Assembly: GCA_038277395.1 (NCBI GenBank)
Contig: CM076193.1
Coordinates: 95,123,583-95,187,582, forward strand
Length of the DNA: 64,000 nucleotides
From: Dryocosmus kuriphilus
Lineage: Eukaryota > Arthropoda > Insecta > Hymenoptera > Cynipidae
Direction: 5' to 3'
Part shown: one piece after another, positions 53,301 to 64,000 of the stretch
Layout of the letters: each line of letters begins with the position of its first letter
How positions within the stretch are numbered: the stretch's first letter is position 1
Translations under genes and position numbers: made by a program
Notes under the pieces: generated by a model
The model's input: the letters and a program-made list of their open reading frames with translations, nothing else
The model's database searches: none
What the model was told of the DNA's origin: nothing

Positions 53301-55269
53301 CTAGAAAGGGGTAGGGATGCGATGTTTTGTAAGAATTAAAAAATTTTTTAAATAAGAAAAAACATTTATTTACGTCTCAAACTTTATTTCATGCAAAATT
53401 TATGTAAACAAATCTTTTTTATAAACATTAGAATGATTTTTGAAATCAAAAGAAAGTTTCCTTAAAAAAAATGAAAAATAACATTTTTTGTTTATTTATC
53501 CGTTTTTTTTTTACCATTAATTGAAAAATAATTAACACTTTCGTAACTTATTATAGCGATTTAGTACTATTAAAAGTAACGTGCATTCACTAGTACTTCA
53601 ATATTAATTAATAAACGATTATTTTTGCACAAAAAAATGTTTATTTAATTGTCTATAACTTTTGAGTTTGTTATAATTTTTTAATTTGACCTCTGGATTA
53701 GCTTTAGGATGAAAGATGTAGTTTAAAAAAGTCTTCGAATGAACTTTTTATGTTAACAAACAAGGAAATTAGTCATTTTTTTCCTAAAGCCATTTTAGTT
53801 CAGCGCGCTCAAGTTCGAATGAACTTTTTTCACAAAATTTTACAAAATTTTCACCTAACGGAATGAAATTAGTAATTACAGTCACGTTTTTAACGTGAAT
53901 ATAGTCCCCTTTCTGATGCTCGAGAATTAATGCTGATATTTATACTGTATCTAGAATTTAAACACCCGTTACGTGATTTATATATAAGTAAAATATGTAT
54001 CATATTGTTCAGCGTAACGTTTTGTATACTGATCATCTGATCTCCGTTTGTATTATTAATTAATATGTGTATATTTTGTTCCCTAGAGGGCTATTTAGTC
54101 CTAGGAACTTTTCATAAATAAATACAAATATTCGATGTATAATATAGATTTTTCCAAAATTTGAAACAAACCGCACTAATTTCTTGTATATAATTTCTAT
54201 TTTAAAGAAATTTATTGATAATTGTATTAAGAAAGTTTTTCTAAAATAACTCCAGAAATAATATAATTATGTATACCTTAATGTGAATCATAGTCTTTTG
54301 CATATGCTCAAATAAATTCCTGCAACATGTTCAAGGTGACAGCAAAATTTTGTTGTAAATTAACAATAACAAGGTCCGTAAGTTTTGCAGAAATTTCTGC
54401 CGAATTAAAGTTTTAAGGAAAGAATTAGAATTTGCTATGGTATTCGAAAATAAAAGCAACAAATTAGCTTAACCCTCGCCGATTGTGAGCATCTGGTTAC
54501 TATCATAAAACCCTTAGAATCGGACCACATTACTTTCCTAATTGGGGACCTCGGCATTTACTATAATAATTTTTAAATCCCGCTAAAACTTTTAAGGTAC
54601 CTCTTGTACCGACACAAAATTACAATACTATAACAATTACTTTTCGGAAAAAAAAACCAGTATTCGTAATAATAAACCTATGTTACACAAAACAGCAGTC
54701 GATTACAAATGCAAGATCTCAAAAAAAACTTACTATTCTTTTGATCTTCATTATACGAGAATGACTTTAAAATAAAAGACAAAGTAATGATGATATTCAC
54801 GTACTTTAACAAACTTAATTTGGAGATACTTACAAATAATTGTTAAGAAATGCAAAATTAAAACTCCTATATTTTGCTCATGTAAACGCAAGGGAAAGAG
54901 AGACGAAAACGGTGTTCTTTAAAAATGGAAAATATTTAAATATTTTTCTAAATAAATTGCTTATATGAATGGTTATTGTGTTAACATGAATATGAGGTTA
55001 CTGTTTGAGTGTCAGGGATTCGCTTTAAAGAATTGCTCCTTGAAAACGCCTACAAAAATTTCCTTTTCCAATTCTTTGATATTTTGAACCATTTTTCTTA
55101 GTACTTTCAAAAAAGCATTTTTTTTAAAATAGCATATTTTTAGAAAAAAAAACACAAAATTTTTTTAATTCAAACAGAACACAAATATACCAAGTTTCAG
55201 GCTGTCTCAAGAAAATTCGAGCCTAGTTTTGGTGTACTGCAGCTGATACTAAATCAGCAGAATCAATAA

Positions 55270-56100
55270 TTTTTTCTCAAAATTCAAAAGTACAAAATTT
55301 GCGATTATGGTACAAAATTAGCACTAAATGAGCACTAAACTACGCAATATTGAAAAATGCGATTTTTGCATTTTTTGTAATACGTAACAGTGCCAGCTTA
55401 ACGTCAGGCCAGCGCGATCACATGTTTTCTCAAAAAATTCAAAAGCACAAAATTTGCAATTTATGGTACAAAATTAGCACTAAATGAGCACTAAATTATG
55501 CAATATCGAAAAATGTGGTTTTTTCATTTTTTTCCGCTTTTTCATGCTTTTTCGAAAAATTCAAAAGTAAAAAATTTGCGATTACGGTACAAAATTAGCA
55601 CTAAATGAACAATAAATTATGCAATATTGAAACATGTCATTTCTGCATTTTTTCATGTGTGTTTGTGTCCGCTTGACGTCAAGCCAGCACAACCGCATGT
55701 TTTTTTCGAAAAATTCAAAAGCACAAAATTTGCGTTTATGGTACAAAATTAGCACTAAATGAGCGTTAAACTACGCAATATTGAAAAATGCGATTTTTGC
55801 ATTTTTTAATACGTAACAGTGACAGCTTGACGTCAGGCCAGCGCGATCACATGTTTTTTCGAAAAATTCAAAAGTAAAAAATTTGGGATTAGGATACAAA
55901 ATTGGCACTAAATGAGCACTAAATTATGCAATATTGGAACATGTCATTTCTGAATTTTTTCATGTGTCGTTGTGTCAGCTTGACGTCAACAAGCTAGCAC
56001 AACCGCATATTTATTCGAAAAATTCAAAAGCACAAAATTTGCGTTTATGGTACAAAATTAGCAATAAATGAGCACTAAATTATGGTATCAAAAAAATTGA
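55270..56100. repeat. ~140-bp subterminal tandem repeats, right arm
   Basis: About six inverted-orientation units with GGTACAAAATTAGCACTAAA, TGAGCACTAAATTATGCAAT and GCTTGACGTCA words. Confidence 0.85.
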
Positions 56101-56231
56101 ATATTATAAGGTGGTTGTGCCAGCTTGACACACCTGTCACCACGGGAGGGCTGACGAGACCCACGGGGCCGAGGTGGGGACGATTCTTGAATCGCCCAGA
56201 GGATGTCTACTCTGCTGCATTAGAAGGTATT

Positions 56232-59200
56232 CTGCTACATGTTGACAAAAATTTTAGTTTCTTGTTTTTGAGTGAAATAAAACGAAAAACGAGGTCGTGG
56301 AGTCCATTTTTGGGAAAGGCAGCTCTTCCTACGGCTGCAATTATAGTGGGACATTTTTAACAAAATTCAGGCTTGTTGTGCAAGATCTTCTGAATCCAGT
56401 AAAAGCTTCGAAATTTGAAAATTACCAAAAATAATCTTTTAATTGACATTTTTATGGAAGACCTTTATTTCGTGCCTGGAAGCAGCTATCGCGCTGTTTA
56501 AAGTCTCAAAATGTGAAGAAGTCACTTTAATGCTGTATTTAAAAATTGATTGAAATTAATATTTTTGAAGAAAAAGCTTTTTGAAACTTTCGTAGTTTAG
56601 TGAGTTTAGGGGCGTGCCAGATGAAATAAAAAAACGCTCAAAGCCTGAGGGTGGGGGGCGTTCATAATGGGGTTTCTCCTGGTCTATTTGCTAACGTACA
56701 GGGCTGTCACAAAGAACTGCGGCAAAGGGGCTACTTAATCTCTACATTTCAATATAGGTAACATGAAATAAGTCATTTCCAACAACTGAAAATTAGTTAA
56801 TTAAATTTTAATTTAAACAAAAAACTTGCTTAGTCTTCTTCTCTCCTCACTACGATATCATTAAAATACTCGTAATAGAACATAAAGAGAAAATTATAGG
56901 ATTACGATACACATGTAGAGAGTAACAGTGACAAGAATACTATATACATATGTACATTTTTCATAAAATATTAATAGTCACTTGATATAAAAGTAATTGC
57001 CTCAATTTTCCAGATTTTTATTTCAAAAATATTTTACAATAATCAAAAATTTCGGTGCCACACATGATGAGTTTAATTAGATATTGTTCTTATATTAAGG
57101 ATGAAACATGATGAGGAGCATAGTCAATGGAGTGTCTAAAAAATTTTTGATTGGAGAATTTTGAGAAAGCTATGAAAAATAATTATTTTAATTATAAGTT
57201 ACATGAGGTAATAAATTATAGGTCTGAAAGCAATTTTTAATTATGAAAGTACTGTTGAAAGTGTTCCATTTGACTAGTGCAGTAAGAGGCCCATTGCCTA
57301 CTTGTCAATGTCGTCGCAGAGTGAACAGAGAGGAAAGCGAGAGACTCGGCCAGAGAGGAATCCGCGCGAAGGAAACTTATTGTTTTCTCTGTATTTCTCT
57401 ACCCATTCTTTTTATACCTGCTGGCCTTTCTTTTCTAATGCATCTTTATTATGCTTCATTTCGTAACAGATGTAGATTGTAGAAATTTCAACCAGCAGTT
57501 AGCACAATGAAGAAGCACTGGAGCAAGTTTGATGATATTTCAAAAAATATTTTAATTTTTAGAATCTCATGTTTTAGAGTCTCATGTTTATGTATATATA
57601 TAAAAGAAATAATACATGGAAACGTGGATTTGACATTTTAGGAAATTTAATTTTAAATGTACGCAGTGCAATATTATATTATTAAAGGTATTTGATTGAA
57701 AATCGTGATTATTTAACTACAAAATGAATCTAACGAATATTTTAATGAGCTACTTGCGGTTCTGAGAATTTAAAGTTATTTAGGTGCTTTATTTAGATTT
57801 TAAATCATTTTTGACAAGAAGTTGCGAAATTATACAACGAAAAAAATGTAATTTAATTTAAAAAATTATAACGTGAAAAAATTACGTGATACAGAATTTT
57901 TAAAATAAATGTTTATGAAACGAATGTTCTTAATGTATAGTCATTATAGCATTATATACGGTATATCTGATGTATGTGAAAATGTATGAAGGAGCCGGTC
58001 ACCTTATCATGTGCCTCTTACAAATTATACTTATCCTAGAGTCTAGACGGTAGTGTACATCAGAAAATATAGCATTTATACGCTGCAGTGAAATTTTTGA
58101 AAGAATATTATTGGTTTCAAAGATAATACTTGATCTTATAATCTTATAATAAAACGTTTACAAACCGTCTTGTGATTTTCAGCTACTTTATTTACAGTAA
58201 AGTCCCGTAGCGGAGCCGAGGGGATGCAACGCGGAGCGGCGTTGCCAAATTGTAGGAGTTAGAGTTCTAGCGGGCTTTTCTTTGGAAATTGAGAGTGATT
58301 CCGGTATCGTTATATACTTATAACTCATACTTCTAGACGGTGAATGGTATTTTTTAATATAGAAAATTGTTCAGGAAGAATTGGTTTATCTTATTTTCAG
58401 TTTTTTTGCGATATTGAACAGAAATCCGAGCCGTGAAAAATAGTCATATACAACGGAGTAACTTGTCCCCATAAGAGCCCATATTAAATGCAGCAAATTT
58501 GTGCGTTAATGTTTCGAAAACTGTGCGGTCCACATTTTTTTAATTTCCCAAGATGACGAAGGGGATAATTATGCATGTAATATTTTTAATTCAGCCAAAT
58601 TGAACAGAAAGTGTGTTAATCATGTTTCATCCTTAAATGAATATTAATATTTAATAAAAAATGTGCATCTATCATTCTTGCTGGTGTTACTATCTGCATA
58701 TATCGTAATCGGATTACCTACTGCCATGTGCCAAACATGATAAGTTTAATTAGCGACTGTTTTTATACCAAGCGAATAATAATATTTTATGAAAAATGCA
58801 CATATATTATTCTTGTCACTGTTATTCTCTACATATGTATACTGCAATCCTATAATTTTTTTCTTTATGTTCTATTATGTTAATGATATTATAGTGAGGA
58901 GAGAAGAAAACTAAACAAGTTTTCTGTTTAAATTAAAATTTAATTAACTAATTTTCAGTTGTTGGAAATGACTTATTTCATATTACCTATATCGAAATGT
59001 AAAGAGCTCAAGTAGTTCCTTTGTCGCCGTTCTTTGCGACAGCCCTGTACCTTAGCAAATAGACCCACAGAAACCCCATTCCGAACGGCCCCCACAGGCT
59101 TTGAACGTTTTTTCATCTCATCCGGCACGCCCCTAAACTCATTAAACTACGAAAGTTTCAAAAGGCTTTTTCTTCAAAAATATTCACTTTAATCAATTTT

Positions 59201-59530
59201 CAAATACAGAATTAAAAAAAGTGTGCCTTACTCCATATTTTGAGACTTTAAACAGAGCAATAGCTGCTTCCAGTCACGAAATAAAGATATTCCACAAAAA
59301 TGCCAATTAAAAGGATGTTTTTGGACATTTTCAAATTTCGAAACTTTTACTGGATTCAGAAGATTTTGCAAAATAAGAGTGAATTTTTTAAAAACTTTCC
59401 CACTACAATTGCAGCCATGGGAAGATGTGAAAGTATGCCTTCCCAAAAACGGGCTCCACGACCTCGTTTTTCGTTATATTTTATTCAAATATAAGAAACA
59501 AAAATTTATGCCAAAGTGTAGCAAAATATC
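56232..59530. mobile_element. 3.3-kb inverted-repeat element
   Basis: The left arm 56232 to about 57112 pairs with the right arm about 58617-59530. Outer ends ATTCTGCTACATGTTGACAA and ATTTTGCTACACTTTGGCAT (inverted) match; other paired words are ACGAAAAACGAGGTCGTGGA, GACTTATTTCA and TAAGGATGAAACATGAT at the inner end. The right arm has an extra ~95-bp internal repeat (58640-58735). The arms contain no conserved domain; short ORFs at 56082 and 59228-59639 are shadows. Class unknown. Confidence 0.75.
57113..58616. other. spacer of the 3.3-kb inverted-repeat element
   Basis: A GC-richer patch at 57280-57370 carries a 79-codon ORF (57243-57482) without a recognised motif. Another at 58200-58260 reads CGGAGCCGAGGGGATGCAAC-like. 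The rest is AT-rich. No transposase is readable. Confidence 0.4.
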
Positions 59531-59690
59531 GCCTGATGCATCAGACTTCACAGATTCAGGTAGTGTTTTCCAAAAATCACTAACTTTTTCCCTGCTGAGC
59601 TGCAGCCTTTTAAACCTCAGGGATCAGGACTTCTTGTAGCGACAGTAAATGATCTCGAAACATGTTGGTATCCTAGTAGTATAAAAGAGA

Positions 59691-59754
59691 AGGAGGGAAA
59701 AAAAGGAAAAGTGTAACAGGTTGGTTTTGGTTGACTCTTTCCTATTTCTCCCTC
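59691..59754. repeat. purine/pyrimidine hairpin, relative of the 17-18 kb set
   Basis: GAGGGAAAAAAAGGAAAAG pairs with CTTTCCTATTTCTCCCTC across a GGTTGGTTTTGGTTG loop side. Upstream GATCTCGAAACATGTTGGTA (59650-59669) resembles the lead of the 17.7 and 18.25 kb copies. Confidence 0.65.
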
Positions 59755-60043
59755 TTTGTTCCTTGTTATAATTCTGTCTCTAATGAGCCTTACAGATGGT
59801 TGGAAATATTTATTTTTTTATGTTAAGTATTTTGTGTAAATTATTACACAAGACTACGAATATATAGTACACATTTGTAAACCCGGGTTAGAGATTGTCT
59901 AATGTCTACATCCTCCTAAAGCTGTTAACTGTTAAGTAATTGTTTAATGGTCTTATAATATTATTACTAAGTCATATTTAAGGTTAGTAAATGTTCAAAA
60001 TTTATCTTAAGTAAGGCACTTGGAATAGAAATTGATATCTTAC
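59755..60043 (-). other. intron sequence downstream of the ATPase exon
   Basis: On the minus strand this follows the GT donor. Nothing else recognised; the next (terminal) exon of the ATPase was not found in it. Confidence 0.4.
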
Positions 60044-60276
60044 TTGAGAGGGAACATTCGAAGACCCTTGTCCATGCCGGGCGTATAACTTAGGAAAGCA
60101 GCCAGTGCTGTTTCGAAGATCAATCCGAAGTTGAGAGCCCAATTTCTCATTCCCTGGTGGATGATAGAGTTCCGTCTTGTTTTACATACGATCAAATCAG
60201 CCCACTGTACTATCACAATAGATACAAAGAATGCTGTATGACAGGTGAATTCCAACGTCTTGCGGTCTCTGTATGT
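60044..60276 (-). CDS. Atpalpha: Na+/K+-ATPase alpha subunit, C-terminal region exon
   Basis: A single 233-bp exon on the minus strand between acceptor TTTTTTTCCAACAG and donor GTAAGATA. It encodes 77 codons plus two bases. The product begins [20 protein letters not shown] and includes [32 protein letters not shown] and [16 protein letters not shown]. These are nearly invariant in animal sodium pump alpha subunits, covering the M8-M9 region near the C-terminus. The enzyme exports 3 Na+ and imports 2 K+ per ATP at the plasma membrane. No stop or frameshift is seen, so it looks functional. Neighbouring exons are not recognisable in the window, so the flanking introns are long and hold much repeat DNA. 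The symbol follows the fly gene. Confidence 0.95.
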
Positions 60277-63140
60277 CTGTTGGAAAAAAATGAATGGGTA
60301 TTAAAATAATGAAGAAAAAATGACAGATGCGATTTCTACATTAAAAAAGTTTGTCCATAAAAAAGTCACGAACTTGCAGCTAGGTCTCGGATATGAGAAA
60401 AAAAATGAAATATTGAATCTTACTTTTATTAGAAACGCATGGACATATTTCGAACTTTTTTACGAACAGAGCCAAGTTTTTTATGTGTAGTTCCTGAAAA
60501 ATTCAGATCTGAATAGAAAAAAAAAAATTTTATGAAAAATTGCTAAATAATCTTAACAAAATTCTTTAAATATTTGAAATTCACAGATATCACTTATATT
60601 GAGTTGAAAAAGGTAATAATCAAGAAGAAGGTTCAATGTTTTAGAGTTAAGGATTTCTAACATTACTTCAAAGTCTGGCACACAAATTTATCTGATCACG
60701 CGGCAATTACTATTTGAGGATAAAACTCAAAAATTGATTATTCAAACTATTCGTAATACGGGCTAACTAAAACTGTTTTTTTTTTTTTTTCGGTCCTAGT
60801 TGTGACCCCGAAACCCAGCCCAAAAAAAGGCCCAACCGACCCATCGGCTTCGGGTTTTGAAATATTTGCACACCATTTTGATAGTGCCATCAATAGCTTA
60901 TGGAATTTTTGTTATTGTACTTGTTATTTAATCTGTTTTTTATGATTACATATTTTTCACGATAAGAACTACGTACTGCTGCAGCAAACAATGAGTGAAA
61001 TTTTCACTTCAGCTATGTATGGAAATATTGCTTAAAATTCTTAAAATCTCGGTATACGCGGGATTGAATTCACTTTTAAAGTGTTAGCAGGAACAAATAT
61101 TACAGATTAAACATTATCATAAAATTGTTGTCACAGCTGAGAAAATGGGGAAAAAATGGAAAACTTCTAAATATTGTCTACTGTAATTCCGTGATTTTTT
61201 AATTTGGAGAAATAAGCAATACACAGTTGAAAAGAAATATTTTCCCCTTTTGAACAAAAAAAAGAAAATTAAAAATCAAGTAAAAATTGACGGAGTAACG
61301 ATTTATTATATACATGAACCTACCCAAAGCAGTTTTTTTTACGTAAAAATGAGATTTTCGAGGTACATATATGAGAAATATCTCCTATGCCATTTTTTTA
61401 CTATTTCTAGGTCTACAACGCATACTATGTCTCGTGAAAAGTATTTTTTCTCTATGAAAGAGTATAATCGGTGATTAGACCTAGGTGAAAAGACTGAAAT
61501 TCAAAATGATATGGACTGAAAAAATATGGATGAATAGAGGGACTTCTTTGGACTTCGAGACTTTATTGGGACGTCACTTGTGAACCTTGTACAACTAGAC
61601 TCCTTCGAGACATTTCGAGCCGTTTGAATTCTCCCGCCTTTCCATCTACTGTCATCTGCCAGCTGTAAATTAGCTGAGGATCCTCATCTACAACAATCTT
61701 GTTAGAATACTGGACAGATTTGAAGTAACTCTACAAGTTGCTGGGAATCTGAAACGATTTCTTCACCTGGTGTGAAACCTTTTGAGAATTAATGATGAGA
61801 GCCTCCTGCATAAAATTCCCAGCATGTACTAGCGGAATCTCTATGCTAAGACCCAGCGCATGTCGGTTTATACCAACTGGTACTGAATTAAGTTTTAGAT
61901 TGATCGACTAGGGCAATTTCGGCCTCTACGAGGAGATCAACTGGTTGGACCGGTGAGAAAGGTGTTTGAAGAACAACTCTGGATCATTTCGGATAAATGA
62001 TGAGGGAAGGAAGAATGACTGCCTATTGGCAGCTATTGGCAAAGAAAACGTCCACCGCGAGTACAGTGGCGCTGCAGCATCAAAACAAACATGGTTGCTC
62101 GCGCGGAACAGAACTTACATTAAGGTGTAGCAACATATTTGAATAGTAAAATTTTATAAAAACTAATAATATTGCTATTATCATTAAAAGCAATGTGTGA
62201 TTACACAAGTGCAACTCCGTCAATTAGAAATATTATTGAAAGCGAAAGAATTATAAATTCAAGTTTCGTAATCATTTGCGGAACAACGTTCGAACCTGAT
62301 CTCCGTATAGAATGATTTTCTCTGTACTTGCGTACAAGTGGCTTGCTGTAACGTTGGAACAAGTCACTGATGTAAACGCTGTATTACTATTTTGCAATAG
62401 ATAACTAAACATTTAAGTGAGTACCGTTTTTACAACAGAATGAATTCTATTGCTTATCTTATATCAATATTCATTATAGGAAAGATCCAAACAAACTTGA
62501 ATTACTATCATCACTTTACATATATTTTATTGACATATATAATATAATTCACTTCACATATATTTTTAGGCATACATGAACTCAGTTATTGAGAAAAAAT
62601 AACAATCGGATTGATCAGTCTGTAAAGCACATGTAAACAATGCTCATGCAGTACCCCGCGGGTAGCCACCTTAAATAATATGCTTGGTGGCCACCAGATC
62701 GCGCACTGCAAGTTTAAAATGCCAGTAATACCAAAGTAATACCAGAGCACTGTGGACTTTTTATTCATACGACACTGGAGTGCTAGGCCCGCACCCAGTC
62801 ACCGCAGCGTTGTTTCCACCAATTGGAACGCAGGAAATGAAACGTCGGGGGATGAGGTGTAGTTGCCGAACCAGCAACATGATGGCGCTGTTTCTTGGAT
62901 CCAGCACCTCACAGATATAAAGTATACTTAATGGTGTAGGTGGAACAGGCTCTGCAGGTCAAGGGAGGGTAAGTGCGTACGTGAGTCTGTAAGAAGACAT
63001 GACAAGGCAGGGGGGAAGAGCAAAATTTTCCTTTCGCAGCGCAACTGTATAATTTCCACTAACATCCATGGTAGTTCCGATTACCTGAAAAACTTTTCAC
63101 GATGGTTCGGTAGCGACTGTACAAAATTAAGTTCTACATT
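60277..63140. other. intron or intergenic DNA upstream of the ATPase exon
   Basis: AT-rich. No further ATPase exon, no readable transposon protein. A GC-richer patch at 62640-62700 contains a small inverted repeat (GGTAGCCACC...GGTGGCCACC). Confidence 0.4.
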
Positions 63141-64000
63141 TGAAAATTCTACACCGTAAATTTTACGCGGTTTGATTCTACACAATTATATTTATTTCAA
63201 AAATCAAATATTTTTAATTTAAACTCAACACGGTTTAATCCTACGCCGTAAAACTCTACACAAAGTAATAACTAAAAATTTTAAAACCCTACACCGTTTG
63301 ATTCTACACCACTATACTTTTTTAAAATTAAATATTTCAAATTTAAACTCACCACAATTTAATTCTACACCGTGAAAATCTACACAAAATATAATAAAAA
63401 TTTAGAAACCCTACACCGTTTCATTCTACACGATCATGTTTATTTAAAAAATTAAATATTTCAAATTGAAACTCATCAAGGTTCAATACTACACCATCAA
63501 TCTCTACAGTCTACACTAAATAATAATTTAAATTTTAAAAATTCTAAACCGGCTGATTCTACACAACTATATTTTATAAAAATATTTTATCTTAAATTTA
63601 AACTCAACACAGTTTAATTATACATCGTCAAACTCTAACGCAAAATAATAATTAAATGTTTTAAAATCCTACACCCCTTGATTCTACAACGCAAAACAAT
63701 TGCATAAATAATGCTTTTTCAACTGTTTTGCGTTATTGCATGTTGAGTTTTGCGATGCAGAATCTGAGGTAGAATCAAACGGTGTAGGATTTTTAAAATT
63801 TAAATACTTATTTTGTGTAGAGTTTTACGATGTAGGATTAAATCTCGGTGAGTTCAAATTTAAAATACTTCATTTTTTAAATAAATATGGTTGTATAGAA
63901 TCAAACGGTGTAGGGTTTTTAAATTTTTAGTTATTATTTTATGTAGAGTTTTACGGTGTAGAATTAAACAGTGGTCAGTTAATCTAAAATATTTAATTGT
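63141..64000. repeat. satellite-like array with an inversion point
   Basis: About four units of 121-133 bp (ACACCG positions 63151, 63291, 63412 and about 63546, 63671) with words CTACACCGTTTGATTCTACA and AAATTTAAACTCA. At about 63690-63740 the orientation flips around AACGCAAAACA...TGTTTTGCGTT, and inverted units (AATCAAACGGTGTAG) run to the window end. This is the form of a fold-back element with repeat-built arms, cut off by the window. Confidence 0.8.

Larger units (their letters stand above)
49684..56130. mobile_element. 6.4-kb MULE-type fold-back element
   Basis: The left arm (49684 to about 52345) and the right arm (about 53045-56130) are inverted copies around a ~700-bp single-copy centre. 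Ends TGTCAAGCTGGCACAACCAC are the same on both sides. Subterminal parts hold about four (left) and six (right) ~140-bp repeats. The centre carries a fragment of a MULE transposase, homologous to the neighbour at 48273. Large TIRs with subterminal tandem repeats and captured coding DNA fit Mutator-like fold-back elements. Some stretches of the right arm (about 53.85-55.0 kb) pair less well. No 9-bp target duplication was found. Confidence 0.8.

Noticed and set aside
52048..53304. MFHSPRGRG... ORFs in two copies as a possible gene pair
   Set aside because: They are the same inverted-repeat segment read on each arm; coding is not supported beyond repeat identity.
57243..57482. 79-residue plus-strand ORF in the spacer of the 3.3-kb element
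   Set aside because: No recognisable motif, and neither a homolog pattern nor splice signals stand out.
62586..62768. Minus-strand ORF as an upstream sodium pump exon
   Set aside because: The translation matches no part of the Na+/K+-ATPase alpha subunit and lacks suitable splice borders.

Overview
This window looks like repeat-dense, AT-rich DNA from an arthropod nuclear genome, most likely an insect. The only convincing host coding sequence is one exon of the Na+/K+-ATPase alpha subunit on the minus strand near 60.04-60.28 kb, with normal intron borders. Nearly everything else with recognisable structure is transposable-element DNA, mostly broken by stops, frameshifts and later insertions. 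I see no bacterial-type operons, no CRISPR array, no rRNA and no ordinary tRNA gene. The order of insect cannot be fixed from the sequence alone.

Layout, left to right. 0.5-4.1 kb: a plus-strand RTE-type LINE (endonuclease, reverse transcriptase with a YADD box, short-repeat 3' tail). 4.4-4.7 kb: a tRNA-derived SINE with pol III boxes and target duplications. 5-9 kb: short interspersed repeats, palindromic MITEs, and a hAT transposase C-terminus at 9.35-9.63 kb. 9.8-12.7 kb plus 20.57-20.99 kb: pieces of one minus-strand LINE (ORF1 with PHD-like cysteines and a coiled coil, then endonuclease, then RT). These pieces appear to be split by a 7.5-kb terminal-inverted-repeat (TIR) element at 13.1-20.6 kb. 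That element carries a broken THAP-domain gene, a 78-bp exon duplicated in tandem, and a 1.85-kb element sitting inside the splice donor of the THAP gene.

21.7-33.1 kb: several palindromic elements. One (23.19-31.63 kb) has been split by a 4.7-kb minus-strand Ty1/copia element (25.24-29.94 kb, itself interrupted by a 0.5-kb insertion) and by a 1.24-kb element holding a THAP exon pair and a convergent SWIM/YqaJ-like ORF, a combination reminiscent of ISL2EU/IS4EU transposons. A 1.45-kb near-complete hairpin follows at 31.67-33.12 kb. 33.9-39.9 kb: remains of an LTR element with tandem gag-type zinc knuckles, and a 557-bp TIR element. 40.07-43.55 kb: BEL/Pao pol with an intact integrase DDE region. 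45.4-47.3 kb: a fold-back element and a Penelope-like fragment sharing a CTGAAGA-stem-GAAA type motif.

48.3-59.5 kb: Mutator-like (MULE) territory. It holds a transposase pseudogene, then a 6.4-kb fold-back element whose arms carry ~140-bp subterminal repeats and whose single-copy centre is a captured MULE transposase segment, then a second 3.3-kb inverted-repeat element. The Na+/K+-ATPase exon lies just beyond, and a further satellite-like fold-back array runs off the right end.

Taken together, the window records layered insertions into what may partly be intron or flanking DNA of the Na+/K+-ATPase gene. Most unusual are the number and size of long inverted-repeat elements, and the nested order of insertions that can be read from duplicated target sites and interrupted reading frames.
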